Source of the DNA: Christensenella sp. UBA4379
Lineage (GTDB): Bacteria; Bacillota; Clostridia; Christensenellales; Aristaeellaceae
Assembly: GCA_002391225.1 (NCBI GenBank)
Contig: DGRV01000085.1
Span: 6,571-70,570 of the forward strand
Reading direction: 5' to 3'
DNA: 64,000 bases
Under the pieces are notes generated by a model. It searched no databases. It had not been told where the DNA came from and saw nothing but the letters and a program-made list of their open reading frames with translations. Positions 54,032 through 62,409 of this stretch are shown here, piece by piece. Position numbers and translations under genes: made by a program. How positions within the stretch are numbered: the first letter of the stretch is position 1; each line of letters starts with the position of its first letter.

Positions 54032-54981
54032 TGGATCAGGAATTCATCCCCGTATATATGCTGACAGGTTTCCTGGAAAGCGGGAAAACCACCATGATCC
54101 AGTCCATGCTTTCCGATGAAAACTTCTCAGCCGGTCAGAAAACGCTGATCATCTGCTGTGAAGACGGCGAGATGGAATATGAAGAGGACTTCCTCAAAAA
54201 GTACAACGCGGAAGTCTGCATGCTCCAGGAAAAGGAAGAACTGACCAGCCTGAAGCTCAAGGAGCTGAACAGTAAGGTCAGGCCAGAGCGGGTCATCATC
54301 GAATACAACAATATCTGGGGCATCGAATACCTCAGCCGTCTCAGAATGCCCCCGCTTTGGGAGTGGGTTCAGGTGATCACACTGGCAGACGGAACGACCT
54401 TCAGCAATTATATGACCAATATGCGCCAGTTCCTGACCGACCCGATGCGGGAAGCGGATCTGATCCTGATCAACCGCTGCGGACCGGATTTCAACAAGAG
54501 CAACTGGCGCAGGCAGCTGCGAGCGATCAACCAAACGGCTACCATCCTGTTTGAAAACCCGGACGGGAGCACTGAGGACGGCGTCACAGACGAAGACCTG
54601 CCCTATGATATGAACGCCCCGGTGATTGAGGTCAGCGACGACGACTTCGGCATCCTGTATCTGGATTCCATGGAGCATCCGGAGCGTTATGACGGAAAGA
54701 CCATCCGCCTGACCGGTCAGCCCTTCCCCCACGCCAAGCTGGCCAAAGGCTTCTATTATTTCGCCCGCTATGCCATGACCTGCTGCGCGAACGATATTCA
54801 GAAGTGCGGGTGGATCTGCAAGGGCTCCTTTAAACCCAGCCCCGCCGCGTATATCCGCCTGACGGCGAAATGCGAAAAAGCCACCGATCCGGAAGGCCGC
54901 ACCGTTCTCATGCTGCATGAGGTCAACGCGGAAAGAGCTTCCGCGCCGAAAGAAAAATACGTAACCTTCGGCACCATATAA
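54028..54981 (+). CDS. CobW-like GTPase fused to a YcgQ/DUF1980-like domain
   Basis: A 317-residue protein. The N-terminal 180 residues are a CobW-type G domain: Walker A is TGFLESGKTT at 13-22, but the metal CxCC motif is absent; a CCEDGE stretch lies near residue 46. The C-terminal part (about 205-317) has FARYAMTCCANDIQKCGW, close to the FxMTCCxxDxxPxG motif of YcgQ/TIGR03943 proteins, which normally pair with a YcgR membrane permease-like protein. Such a fusion would tie GTP use to metal delivery. No YcgR is in the window. The gene ends just before a strong terminator. Confidence 0.8.
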   Translation: MMDQEFIPVYMLTGFLESGKTTMIQSMLSDENFSAGQKTLIICCEDGEMEYEEDFLKKYNAEVCMLQEKEELTSLKLKELNSKVRPERVIIEYNNIWGIEYLSRLRMPPLWEWVQVITLADGTTFSNYMTNMRQFLTDPMREADLILINRCGPDFNKSNWRRQLRAINQTATILFENPDGSTEDGVTDEDLPYDMNAPVIEVSDDDFGILYLDSMEHPERYDGKTIRLTGQPFPHAKLAKGFYYFARYAMTCCANDIQKCGWICKGSFKPSPAAYIRLTAKCEKATDPEGRTVLMLHEVNAERASAPKEKYVTFGTI

Positions 54982-54994
54982 ACAAAAGTATAAT

Positions 54995-55036
54995 AGCAAC
55001 AAGCCGGCGGAATCAACCCGCCGGCTTGTTGCTTTT
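54995..55036. terminator. Strong bidirectional terminator
   Basis: A perfect 16-bp stem (AGCAACAAGCCGGCGG at 54995-55010 with its complement at 55018-55033) followed by TTTT on the plus strand. Convergent permease gene ends 20 bases away. Confidence 0.92.
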
Positions 55037-55055
55037 AATCTTTCTTGAAGTTGTT

Positions 55056-56381
55056 TTACTTCGCCTTCTGACGGTTGAAAACGACATTGACGATGATGCC
55101 CAGGATCAGGCCGGTCGCGATGGCGCTGATGGTGATGTGGCTGAAGTTCAGGGTCAGGCCGCCGATGCCGGGAACCAGAATGGCGGCGACGACGAAGAGG
55201 TTGCGGTTGTCATTCAGATCCACCGGCTGCAGCATTTTGAGGCCGGAGACCGCGATAAAGCCGTACAGAGCGATGCAGACGCCGCCGACGATGCAGGAGG
55301 GAATGGAATTGACAAAGCAGACAAAGGGATCAAAGAAGCTCAGAATAATGCAGTAGCATGCGGCGATGGCGATGGTGGAAATGCTGGCGTTGCCGGTAAT
55401 GGCGACGCAGCCGACGGATTCGCCGTAGGTGGTGTTGGGGCAGCCGCCAAAGAAGGAACCGACGATGGAGCCAACGCCGTCGCCGATCAGCGTCTTATCC
55501 AGGCCAGGATCGGTGATCAGATCACGCTCGATGATGGTGGACAGGTTCTTGTGGTCGGCGATATGCTCGGCCAGGGTAACGAAGGCGACCGGGGCGAAGA
55601 GCACGAAAATGCTGGCAACATCGCCCCAGCCCGCGATCTTGTTGGTCGCTTCAGGATAAGCGCCGAACATGCCCAGGAAGGTAAACCGAGGCATCTTGAT
55701 CAGCGTCATGTTGTCAAAGGCGGACAGATTGACCAGCTGCAGGGCTTCAATGCCGGCGCTGCGGCCGATCAGGGTCATCACCAGGGCGACCAGGTACGCG
55801 CCCAGAACACCGATGATGAAGGGAATCATCTTCATGCCCTTGCTGCCCTTGGTGCTGGCATACACCGTAATCAGGAAAGCGATCACGCCCACCAGAATGG
55901 CCCACAGGTTATAGGTACCGGCGGCGGTATTGTTCAGGTTGTTGACCGCGCTTCCGCACAGGGAAAGGCCGATCAGGGCGACGGTGGGGCCGATGACCAC
56001 GGGGGGCAGCAGTTTATTTACCCATTCCGAGCCGGTCGCCTTGATGATCAGAGCGATCACCACATAGACCAGTCCGGCGAACACAGCGCCCAGGAAAATG
56101 CCCAGGAAGCCGAACGCCACAGCGCTGGCCAGCGGGCTGATGAACGCAAAGGAGCTGCCCAGGAAAACAGGGCTCTTCCGCCGGGTCGCGATGAAAAGAT
56201 AGAACAGCGTACCAAAGCCGGCGCCGCAGAGGGCGGCAGGCTGGCTCATGTAAACGCCGGAACCGTCCACCAGAATGGGCACCAGCAAGGTCGCGGCCAT
56301 GATGGCCAGGAGCTGCTGGAAAGCATAGACCAGGTTCTTTTTCAGCGGCGGTTTTTCATTGACGTTGTACACCAGTTTCAT
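55056..56381 (-). CDS. Uracil/xanthine permease (NCS2 family), probably uracil
   Basis: About 441 residues with some 14 hydrophobic spans. FAQQLLAIMAATLLVPILV-like opening and the CPNTTYGESVG segment, with its conserved Asn-Thr and Glu, match UraA-type nucleobase-proton symporters. The start is ATG 56381, or GTG 56387 which is better spaced from GGAGG. The leader holds a PyrR-like loop and a terminator, which favours uracil over xanthine. Uptake would feed UMP salvage. Confidence 0.92.
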   Translation of the reverse strand: MKLVYNVNEKPPLKKNLVYAFQQLLAIMAATLLVPILVDGSGVYMSQPAALCGAGFGTLFYLFIATRRKSPVFLGSSFAFISPLASAVAFGFLGIFLGAVFAGLVYVVIALIIKATGSEWVNKLLPPVVIGPTVALIGLSLCGSAVNNLNNTAAGTYNLWAILVGVIAFLITVYASTKGSKGMKMIPFIIGVLGAYLVALVMTLIGRSAGIEALQLVNLSAFDNMTLIKMPRFTFLGMFGAYPEATNKIAGWGDVASIFVLFAPVAFVTLAEHIADHKNLSTIIERDLITDPGLDKTLIGDGVGSIVGSFFGGCPNTTYGESVGCVAITGNASISTIAIAACYCIILSFFDPFVCFVNSIPSCIVGGVCIALYGFIAVSGLKMLQPVDLNDNRNLFVVAAILVPGIGGLTLNFSHITISAIATGLILGIIVNVVFNRQKAK

Positions 56382-56432
56382 AAGCACGAAAACCTCCTTC
56401 TTTTTTTCGGAAGTCTCAAGGCAGCAAAAAAA

Positions 56433-56465
56433 CTTGCCGTACGAAGTCCATAGACGTACGGCAAG
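56433..56465 (-). terminator. Leader terminator (attenuator) of the permease gene
   Basis: On the minus strand an 11-bp perfect stem, CTTGCCGTACG with CGTACGGCAAG, followed by seven T (56426-56432), between the promoter and the permease start. Confidence 0.85.
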
Positions 56466-56518
56466 AATTCCTGCATTCCGGAAATGCTTGTGTCTGATTT
56501 TCCCCGGCGCCTCTTGTC

Positions 56519-56532
56519 GGTATCTCAGTACC
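56519..56532 (-). promoter_or_regulatory. PyrR-binding-like RNA hairpin in permease leader
   Basis: On the minus strand GGTACTGAGATACC forms a 4-bp stem and hexaloop CTGAGA, matching the CNGNGA loop of PyrR sites. The stem is replaced by compensating pairs relative to the usual ARUCC/GGYU, and flanking TCTT and AAGA can form a lower stem with an internal bulge, as in pyr leaders. PyrR itself is not encoded in the window. Confidence 0.55.
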
Positions 56533-56555
56533 GTCTTAAAGACTTACCATGAGAT

Positions 56556-56584
56556 AAGATACCACAATTTCCTCTGTTCGTCAA
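56556..56584 (-). promoter_or_regulatory. Sigma-A promoter of the permease gene
   Basis: On the minus strand TTGACG (56579-56584), a 17-base spacer and TATCTT (56556-56561), giving a leader of about 170 bases that includes the attenuator. Confidence 0.65.
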
Positions 56585-56641
56585 TCGGATAATCAGGCTG
56601 AAAAATCAAGCAAAAACAACATATATCCGTTCAGTTTTCGG

Positions 56642-58831
56642 TCAGTCTCCGTCCCCCAGCCGCTGCCTTGCGACCAGCTCGGCGAACAAACCGTTTTTCT
56701 CGATCAGTTCGTCATAGGTGCCGTCTTCCGCGATTTTTCCGCCGTCGATCAGCAGAATCCTGTCGCAGCGGCGAATGGTGGACAGGCGGTGGGCAATGAT
56801 GATCCTGGTGCAGCGCATCTTGTCCAGGGCTTCGGACACCTTTTTCTGGGTGATATTATCCAGCGCGGAGGTGGCCTCGTCAAAGATCAAAATCTTGGGC
56901 TTTGGCGCGATGGCCCGGGCGATCATCAGACGCTGGCGCTGGCCGCCTGAAATGGTGCCGCCGCCCTCCTGGACCATCGTGTTCATGCCCATGGGCATCT
57001 CGCGGATATCGTCGGCAATCCCGGCGATTTCAGCGGCTTCCCAGGCGTCCTGAAGCTTGAGCGTCGGGGCGGAGATTACGATGTTGTCAAAGAGGCTGCC
57101 GCCGAAGAGACGGCCGTTCTGCATGACGGTGCCGATCTGGCGGCGTAGGGAACGCTTGTCGATCTGCTCCAGGTCCCGGCGGTCGTAGTAGATGACGCCC
57201 CTCTGCGGCTTTTCAAAGCCGAGCAGGAGACGGACCAGAGTGGATTTACCGCAGCCGCTCTTTCCGACGATGGCCACATACTGACGGGCTGGAATGGTGA
57301 GATTGAAGTCTTCAAAAAGCGGCTTGCTTTCCGGGTCGTACCCGAAAGTGATGTGTGACATTTCGATCCTGCCGCTCAGGCGCGTGACCGTCTCCTTTTC
57401 TTCCGCGGCTTCCGGGACGGCGGACAACAGAGGCTGAATCAGATCGATGATGGGCTTGATGGAAGCGGCGGAAAGCGCCATCGCCGTCAGGGAGGAAAAC
57501 GCGGTGGAGATATAGGCGTAGGCGCTGTTGAAGGCGTAATAATCCGCAATGCTCACACGGTTTTTGACGGATACGTAATACATGATAGCCGTGCCGATCA
57601 TGCTGACCGCCAGCGTCAATACCCCGGAAAAGCGGATGATGGCGGGCGGGCTGTAGGTCAGGACGGCACTTTTGGTATACTGCCGGGACCATTTGGAAAA
57701 CGCCCGGTTCTCCGCCCCGCTCAGGCGGATCTTCTGGATGCCGGTGATCAGCGCGACCACTAAGCCGCGTTCCTTGGCGGTATGCTCCATTTTTTCCTTG
57801 TCCAGCCGCATCTGCACCTTGGCGGACAAAATGCTGATCAGAAGGGTGATCAGCGTCACCGCCAGACTGGGCACCACCAGCGACGGGGCGTAGGCGGAAA
57901 TCTGCGTAATATAGACCAGGGAGAAAACGCCGGTCACAGCGGTGGAAAACACGGAATCGACGATGGTGGAGCAAAGGGAATCCATGTAATTGACATACTG
58001 GTTGAGCTCGCCGGCGGAATAGTTTTTGAAGAAGGAAGCAGGCAGGGAGAGAATCCGCATCATGGTAGCCGCGCTGACGTTGATATTGAGTTTAAAGCGG
58101 ATGCGGCTGAGCAGCATGGCGCGGATAATGGAAAGCAACGTACTTCCGATGGTGACGCAAATCATGAAGGAAACCACCGCCCAGAGCAGCTGGCTGCTGC
58201 CGGTCTCCAGCACGGTGCCCAGCAGAATCCGGTTGAGCCTTGGCATCAGGAGGCCGACCAGGGTAATGACCAGGGCGGCGGCGCCAAAGCCGATCAGGTC
58301 CCGCAGGGTCAGGCAGTTTTTCATGTAGGCCAGCAGGTCCTTGACCGTCAGTTCCCGGGTGGGCAGCGGGGTATAAAAGCACAGGGCCTCGGAGCTGATT
58401 CTCTTTTCCTCCTTGGCGTTGATACACTTTTTTGTGCCGTCCTTCGGATCAATGTATTCATAGCCGCCCATGTTGGCAGGCAGCAGCGTAATGACCGTGC
58501 CTTCATCTGACAGGGAGCCGATCATAGGCCCCATCGCGTCGTTGCGCCAGCCCTTGGTCAAAATCACCTCGCGGTACAGCACGCCGGAGGAGGAAAGCAG
58601 AAAATCCAGCCTGTCCCTTAGGTTGGTCATTCCAGCAGGAATTTCTCTTTCCTTGATGCCAAGGTACGCGAGCAGACAGGCGATCGCGTCGCCGACATCT
58701 GTTCTGTCGCCCAGGGTTCCTCCGGTGACTCTGCGTCCGGTTACGGACCGGGCAATATTTTCAAAGGAATCGTTCAGCAATTCCCGTTCGTATTTTTTCC
58801 GGTATTCGATCTGATCGTCAAACCAACCCAC
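56642..58831 (-). CDS. NHLP-type peptide export ABC permease/ATPase
   Basis: A 729-residue exporter half with an N-terminal cytosolic domain of about 165 residues that lacks C39 protease residues, six membrane spans (about 180-460) and an ATPase with GKSGCGKST, ISGGQRQR and ILIFDEATSALD, all intact. It matches the second ABC subunit of NHLP (nitrile-hydratase-leader peptide) bacteriocin export systems. Start is GTG 58831 behind AAAGGAG. It is the last gene of a three-gene cassette; no terminator is obvious. The cargo is unknown. Confidence 0.87.
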   Translation of the reverse strand: MGWFDDQIEYRKKYERELLNDSFENIARSVTGRRVTGGTLGDRTDVGDAIACLLAYLGIKEREIPAGMTNLRDRLDFLLSSSGVLYREVILTKGWRNDAMGPMIGSLSDEGTVITLLPANMGGYEYIDPKDGTKKCINAKEEKRISSEALCFYTPLPTRELTVKDLLAYMKNCLTLRDLIGFGAAALVITLVGLLMPRLNRILLGTVLETGSSQLLWAVVSFMICVTIGSTLLSIIRAMLLSRIRFKLNINVSAATMMRILSLPASFFKNYSAGELNQYVNYMDSLCSTIVDSVFSTAVTGVFSLVYITQISAYAPSLVVPSLAVTLITLLISILSAKVQMRLDKEKMEHTAKERGLVVALITGIQKIRLSGAENRAFSKWSRQYTKSAVLTYSPPAIIRFSGVLTLAVSMIGTAIMYYVSVKNRVSIADYYAFNSAYAYISTAFSSLTAMALSAASIKPIIDLIQPLLSAVPEAAEEKETVTRLSGRIEMSHITFGYDPESKPLFEDFNLTIPARQYVAIVGKSGCGKSTLVRLLLGFEKPQRGVIYYDRRDLEQIDKRSLRRQIGTVMQNGRLFGGSLFDNIVISAPTLKLQDAWEAAEIAGIADDIREMPMGMNTMVQEGGGTISGGQRQRLMIARAIAPKPKILIFDEATSALDNITQKKVSEALDKMRCTRIIIAHRLSTIRRCDRILLIDGGKIAEDGTYDELIEKNGLFAELVARQRLGDGD

Positions 58832-58895
58832 AGGAATATTCTCCTTTCAGTCAGGAAGCGGACAGGAGATTCATCAGGAAATCATTTCACAACCT

Positions 58896-61070
58896 TTATT
58901 CCGATGTGACCAGTTCCTTGTACATGCCGCCTTTGGCATAGAGCTCATCATGCGTACCGCGCTCGACGATGCGGCCCTTGTCCAGCACAATGATCTCGTC
59001 GCAGTCGCGGATGGTGGAAAGACGGTGGGCAATGATGATGCAGGTGATGCCGCGGTTATTGATGGAGCGGATGACCTCATGCTCCGTCGTGGCGTCCAGG
59101 GCGCTGGTGGCCTCGTCCATGATGCAGATGGTCGGGTCCTGCGCCAGGGCACGGGCAATTTCAATGCGCTGGCGCTGGCCGCCGGAAAGATCCCGTCCGC
59201 CCTCCAAAAGCTGATGGCCGAAGCCGCCGCTTCTGGTGACGATGTCGTCATAAATGCCGGCGTCGCGCGCGGCGAGGGTGACCTCGAAATCCTCGATGGA
59301 GCCGTCCCACATCTTGATGTTTTCGGAAATGGTATCCTCAAACAGCGTGATGTCCTGATCGATGACGCTGACGGAGCCGGTAAACACGCTGCGGTCGATG
59401 TCGGTGAGGGGCACGCCGTCAAAGGTAATTTCCCCGCTCCACGGGTGATAGAGGCCGGAAATCAGCTTTGCCAGCGTAGACTTGCCGCAGCCCGTCCGCC
59501 CTACGAAGGCGACCTTCTGACCGGGCTTCACGGTCATGGAGAAATCGATGATCTGCGGCCTGTCCAGCTTGGAATAGCCGAAGGTCACGTTTTTGAGTTC
59601 GATGGCGCCGGAAAGCTTTTCATATTCCCCCGTCTTCTGCTTGGGCGCAAAGCACACGTCCTCCTGGTAGCTCATGACGTCGTCCACACGTTCCATCTGG
59701 GTGATCATTTCCTGCATGGACTGTCCAGCGTTGATCAGCGACGTGGCCGGCGACATGAAGGAGCTGAGGAAGCTCTGGAAGGCCATGATCATGCCGGGGG
59801 TAAATTTGCCCTGCAGTACGAGCATGACGCTCAGCCCAAGGACCGCCACGTTTGCAATCGCGGTAATGGCGGAGGGAAGTGAGCCCAGGAACAGGTTCAG
59901 CTTGGTATATTTAACCGTCTGGGTATTGACACTGGCCTGATACCCGGCCCACCTGCCGAAAAAGCCGTTTTCCGCCCCGCTGGACTTGATGGTTTCGATC
60001 ATGCTGATACCGCTCATCGTGGAGGAAGACAGGTTGGCCCGGTCCCGCTGCTGAACGCGGGTGATGTTCACCCGTTTGGCGGTCACCAGCATGGAAACGC
60101 CGATGTTCAGCAGGATAGACCCAACTCCAATCAGGGAAAGGAGCGGGCTGTAATGGATCATCACCGTCAGGTAAAAGATCATCATCAGGGCCTGCAGAAA
60201 GAGCGGCGCGAAGGTATTGACCATGGCCCCGGCGATTGAGGCGTTGGTGGCCTGACGGTCCGAAATATCGGCGCTTAAGCGCTGGTTAAAAAACTGCATC
60301 GGCAGCCTGAGCACCTTCCACAGGTAGGAGGAGCTGCCGTAGGAAGCCATTTTTCCCTGAATACGGAGGGAATAAACGGAGGAAATCAGGCTCATGATGA
60401 CGCTGACCAGGATGAGCAGGCAGAACAAAAGCATAAACGGCGTCAGCCATTCCGGGTTTTTTCCGGTCAGCAGCCTGTCCAGGAAGGTCCGGCTGAAGCC
60501 GGGGTTAATGAGCCCGATCAGGGAGGAAACCGTCGTGGTCAGCACCACGAAGGCCACCGCGGTGCCCGAGCCCTTGAGGCGCTCTTTGGCATAGGCCCAG
60601 ACGCTTTTTTGCTTCCCTTCCGGTTTAAAAGAAGGACCAGGCTCAAACGTCAGAAGGACGCCGGTAAAGTCTCGGTCAAACTCCTCCCATTCCACCGTCA
60701 CTCTGCCGCGGGAAGGATCGTTGATCACAGCCCGCTTGCCCTTAAAGCCGCACAGCACGACGAAGTGATTGAAGCCCCAGTGAATGATGCAGGGAAAAGG
60801 CCCCTCGTTCAGCAGGTCTTCCGGCTCGACCCGCCATGCGCACGCCTCCATGCCGTAGCTGCGGGCCGCCACCAAGATGCTCTTGGCGCTCGCTCCGTTC
60901 ATGGAAACGCCGCAGTCCACGCGGGCCTGCTCCAGCGGTATGAACTTTTTATAGTAATGCATCACCATTGTCAGCGACGCGGCGCCGCATTCCAGCGCCT
61001 CCATCTGCATGACGACAGGGACGGAAACTACGCCCTTTTCTACGGGCTTTGGGACGTTCTGATTTGCCAT
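58896..61070 (-). CDS. NHLP-type peptide export ABC transporter with C39 protease
   Basis: A 724-residue exporter with an intact C39 leader protease (Gln22, Cys28 in LECGAAS, His102, Asp118), six membrane spans (about 155-440) and an ATPase with GRTGCGKST, DLSGGQRQR and CIMDEATSALD. Such proteins cut precursor peptides after a double-Gly-type leader as they export them. AGGAGG is nine bases before the ATG. It lies between the membrane-fusion gene and the second ABC gene. No precursor or modifying enzyme is recognised nearby, so the cargo may be encoded elsewhere. Confidence 0.9.
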   Translation of the reverse strand: MANQNVPKPVEKGVVSVPVVMQMEALECGAASLTMVMHYYKKFIPLEQARVDCGVSMNGASAKSILVAARSYGMEACAWRVEPEDLLNEGPFPCIIHWGFNHFVVLCGFKGKRAVINDPSRGRVTVEWEEFDRDFTGVLLTFEPGPSFKPEGKQKSVWAYAKERLKGSGTAVAFVVLTTTVSSLIGLINPGFSRTFLDRLLTGKNPEWLTPFMLLFCLLILVSVIMSLISSVYSLRIQGKMASYGSSSYLWKVLRLPMQFFNQRLSADISDRQATNASIAGAMVNTFAPLFLQALMMIFYLTVMIHYSPLLSLIGVGSILLNIGVSMLVTAKRVNITRVQQRDRANLSSSTMSGISMIETIKSSGAENGFFGRWAGYQASVNTQTVKYTKLNLFLGSLPSAITAIANVAVLGLSVMLVLQGKFTPGMIMAFQSFLSSFMSPATSLINAGQSMQEMITQMERVDDVMSYQEDVCFAPKQKTGEYEKLSGAIELKNVTFGYSKLDRPQIIDFSMTVKPGQKVAFVGRTGCGKSTLAKLISGLYHPWSGEITFDGVPLTDIDRSVFTGSVSVIDQDITLFEDTISENIKMWDGSIEDFEVTLAARDAGIYDDIVTRSGGFGHQLLEGGRDLSGGQRQRIEIARALAQDPTICIMDEATSALDATTEHEVIRSINNRGITCIIIAHRLSTIRDCDEIIVLDKGRIVERGTHDELYAKGGMYKELVTSE

Positions 61071-61083
61071 CTTGCCAGACCTC

Positions 61084-61578
61084 CTACTTCAGCAGAAGGG
61101 AAATGGGCTGCAGGCGCTCCGTGACCACGGAAGCGCTGTATACCCCGTCCGGAAGGTCCGTGTCCAGCTCCAGCTCGACGGTCACATCCCCAATGGCGAG
61201 GCCGCCGCCCACCCGGACATAGGGATCCATTTCTTCCGAAACCACGATGACCTTCGCTTCTGTCGCAGTGCGGAAAGGATAGGTTTTCCCGTTCAGCGTC
61301 ACTTCGCCGCGCTGGGATACCTGCTCCAGCTCGTTATACGGCACATAGCATACCGTCCGCCCGTTTGACGAAGAGACAGCCAGCTTGACCGTGGTATCGA
61401 TGCTGCCAAAGATGCTCCACAGCACAAACCCCAGCAGCAGGACGATACAGGCACCCAGAATCAGCCACACGCCGGGAGACGTGACGCGGAGATAATCATT
61501 GAGCTTTTCAGGAGATTCGATCGCTTCCAGGCTTCGTTCCCGAAACAGACCGGGTTTGTTCTGCTTGTTTTCTTCCAT
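61084..61578 (-). CDS. Compact HlyD-like secretion protein of the NHLP cassette
   Basis: A 164-residue protein. One membrane span, SPGVWLILGACIVLLLGFVLW near residues 33-53, follows a cytosolic RERSLEAIESPEKLNDYLR segment typical of NHLP membrane-fusion proteins; a beta-rich C-terminal part follows. The usual family member is more than twice as long, with a coiled-coil hairpin and lipoyl domain; both seem missing here. The frame shows no sign of a stop or frameshift scar, so this may be a true short form. ATG 61578 has AAAGGAGAT upstream; longer starts at 61632 and 61596 lack one. First gene of the cassette. Confidence 0.78.
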   Translation of the reverse strand: MEENKQNKPGLFRERSLEAIESPEKLNDYLRVTSPGVWLILGACIVLLLGFVLWSIFGSIDTTVKLAVSSSNGRTVCYVPYNELEQVSQRGEVTLNGKTYPFRTATEAKVIVVSEEMDPYVRVGGGLAIGDVTVELELDTDLPDGVYSASVVTERLQPISLLLK

Positions 61579-61702
61579 CTTGGATCTCCTTTTCATTGCA
61601 GCGCAGCCGTTTCCGGGCGGCTGATCAGGCAAATGTATAAAATACAGGGATACTGTGTCCGGCCTTCGTACTGAACTGATGGAACAGGCCTTGATGTGGT
61701 TG

Positions 61703-61731
61703 ATTATACCATAACATTATTCCTTCATCAA
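61703..61731 (-). promoter_or_regulatory. Sigma-A promoter of the NHLP cassette
   Basis: On the minus strand TTGATG (61726-61731), a 17-base spacer and perfect TATAAT (61703-61708), about 120 bases before ATG 61578. Confidence 0.78.
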
Positions 61732-61759
61732 GAAGAAAAGCCTTCTGTTCACGATAATC

Positions 61760-61820
61760 AAAAAACCTTCTTCCCAACCGGCAGCAAGCAGAATCTGTGC
61801 CGCGCCGGTCGGGAAGAAGG
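61760..61820 (-). terminator. Strong terminator of the alr-GNAT transcript
   Basis: On the minus strand a 17-bp stem with one G-U pair (CCTTCTTCCCGACCGGC with GCCGGTTGGGAAGAAGG), followed by six T at 61760-61765. Confidence 0.9.
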
Positions 61821-61851
61821 ACAGGAAAATATACAGGTGTTGATTCATGGA

Positions 61852-62382
61852 TCAGCCGTTGGAAGCGGACATCTTTTCGGTGACGGCGGACTTTTCATAG
61901 GCCAGCCTCGGATAAGGGTCCTGTTTTACATAGATCGTTCCGCAGTGCATGAACCCAAGCTTCCGGACCAGGTTCTGCATCACGACGTTGTCCCCGTGCG
62001 TATCGATCCGCACATGGCCGCACTGCTCATAGACCCAGTTCAGACAGAAAGCACCGATGCCCTTTTGAGAACCGTCCGAAGCAATCCGGTGTACGACGCC
62101 ATAAGGGCTGTCGTCCAGCCAGGCCCCGCCGGTAATCTTGAGGAAGGTCGGCTCCACGTCCTTCCCGAAAAAGAAGGCGAAGGTCCCGATGACCTTGTCC
62201 TGTTCATTGACGCAGACATAGCTGTTTCCATTCTGAATGTCCTGCCTGAGCAGCGCTTCCGGCGGCCATTGGTTCGGCCCCCACTGGTTGGGGTTGCCGT
62301 GCTCCTTCATGAACGCCCGCGCACGGACGTAAATGGCCAGCATGCTGTCCAGATCTTTCAAAGTTGATTTTCTGATATTCAT
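61852..62382 (-). CDS. GNAT family N-acetyltransferase
   Basis: A 176-residue acetyltransferase with a GNAT fold. The acetyl-CoA loop region lies near IASDGSQKGIGAFC, and the C-terminal RKLGFMHCGTIYV is the typical last strand. Substrate is not predictable; the closest recognisable pattern is of small-molecule or protein N-terminal acetylases. GGGAG lies eight bases before the ATG. It follows alr by 27 bases, so they are probably co-transcribed. Confidence 0.88.
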   Translation of the reverse strand: MNIRKSTLKDLDSMLAIYVRARAFMKEHGNPNQWGPNQWPPEALLRQDIQNGNSYVCVNEQDKVIGTFAFFFGKDVEPTFLKITGGAWLDDSPYGVVHRIASDGSQKGIGAFCLNWVYEQCGHVRIDTHGDNVVMQNLVRKLGFMHCGTIYVKQDPYPRLAYEKSAVTEKMSASNG

Positions 62383-62409
62383 CGCCGGTCTCCCGTCCGT
62401 TTCATAGTT

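Noticed and set aside
56381..56584. Purine, xanthine or guanidine riboswitch before the NCS2 permease
   Set aside because: The conserved core sequences of the purine aptamer and ykkC-type RNAs are absent. The hexaloop and flanks fit a PyrR site better.
61578..61703. A precursor peptide gene in the leader of the NHLP cassette
   Set aside because: The leader is about 120 bases. The only minus-strand frame with a start is the TTG-initiated upstream extension of the membrane-fusion gene, which has no ribosome site or leader-like sequence.
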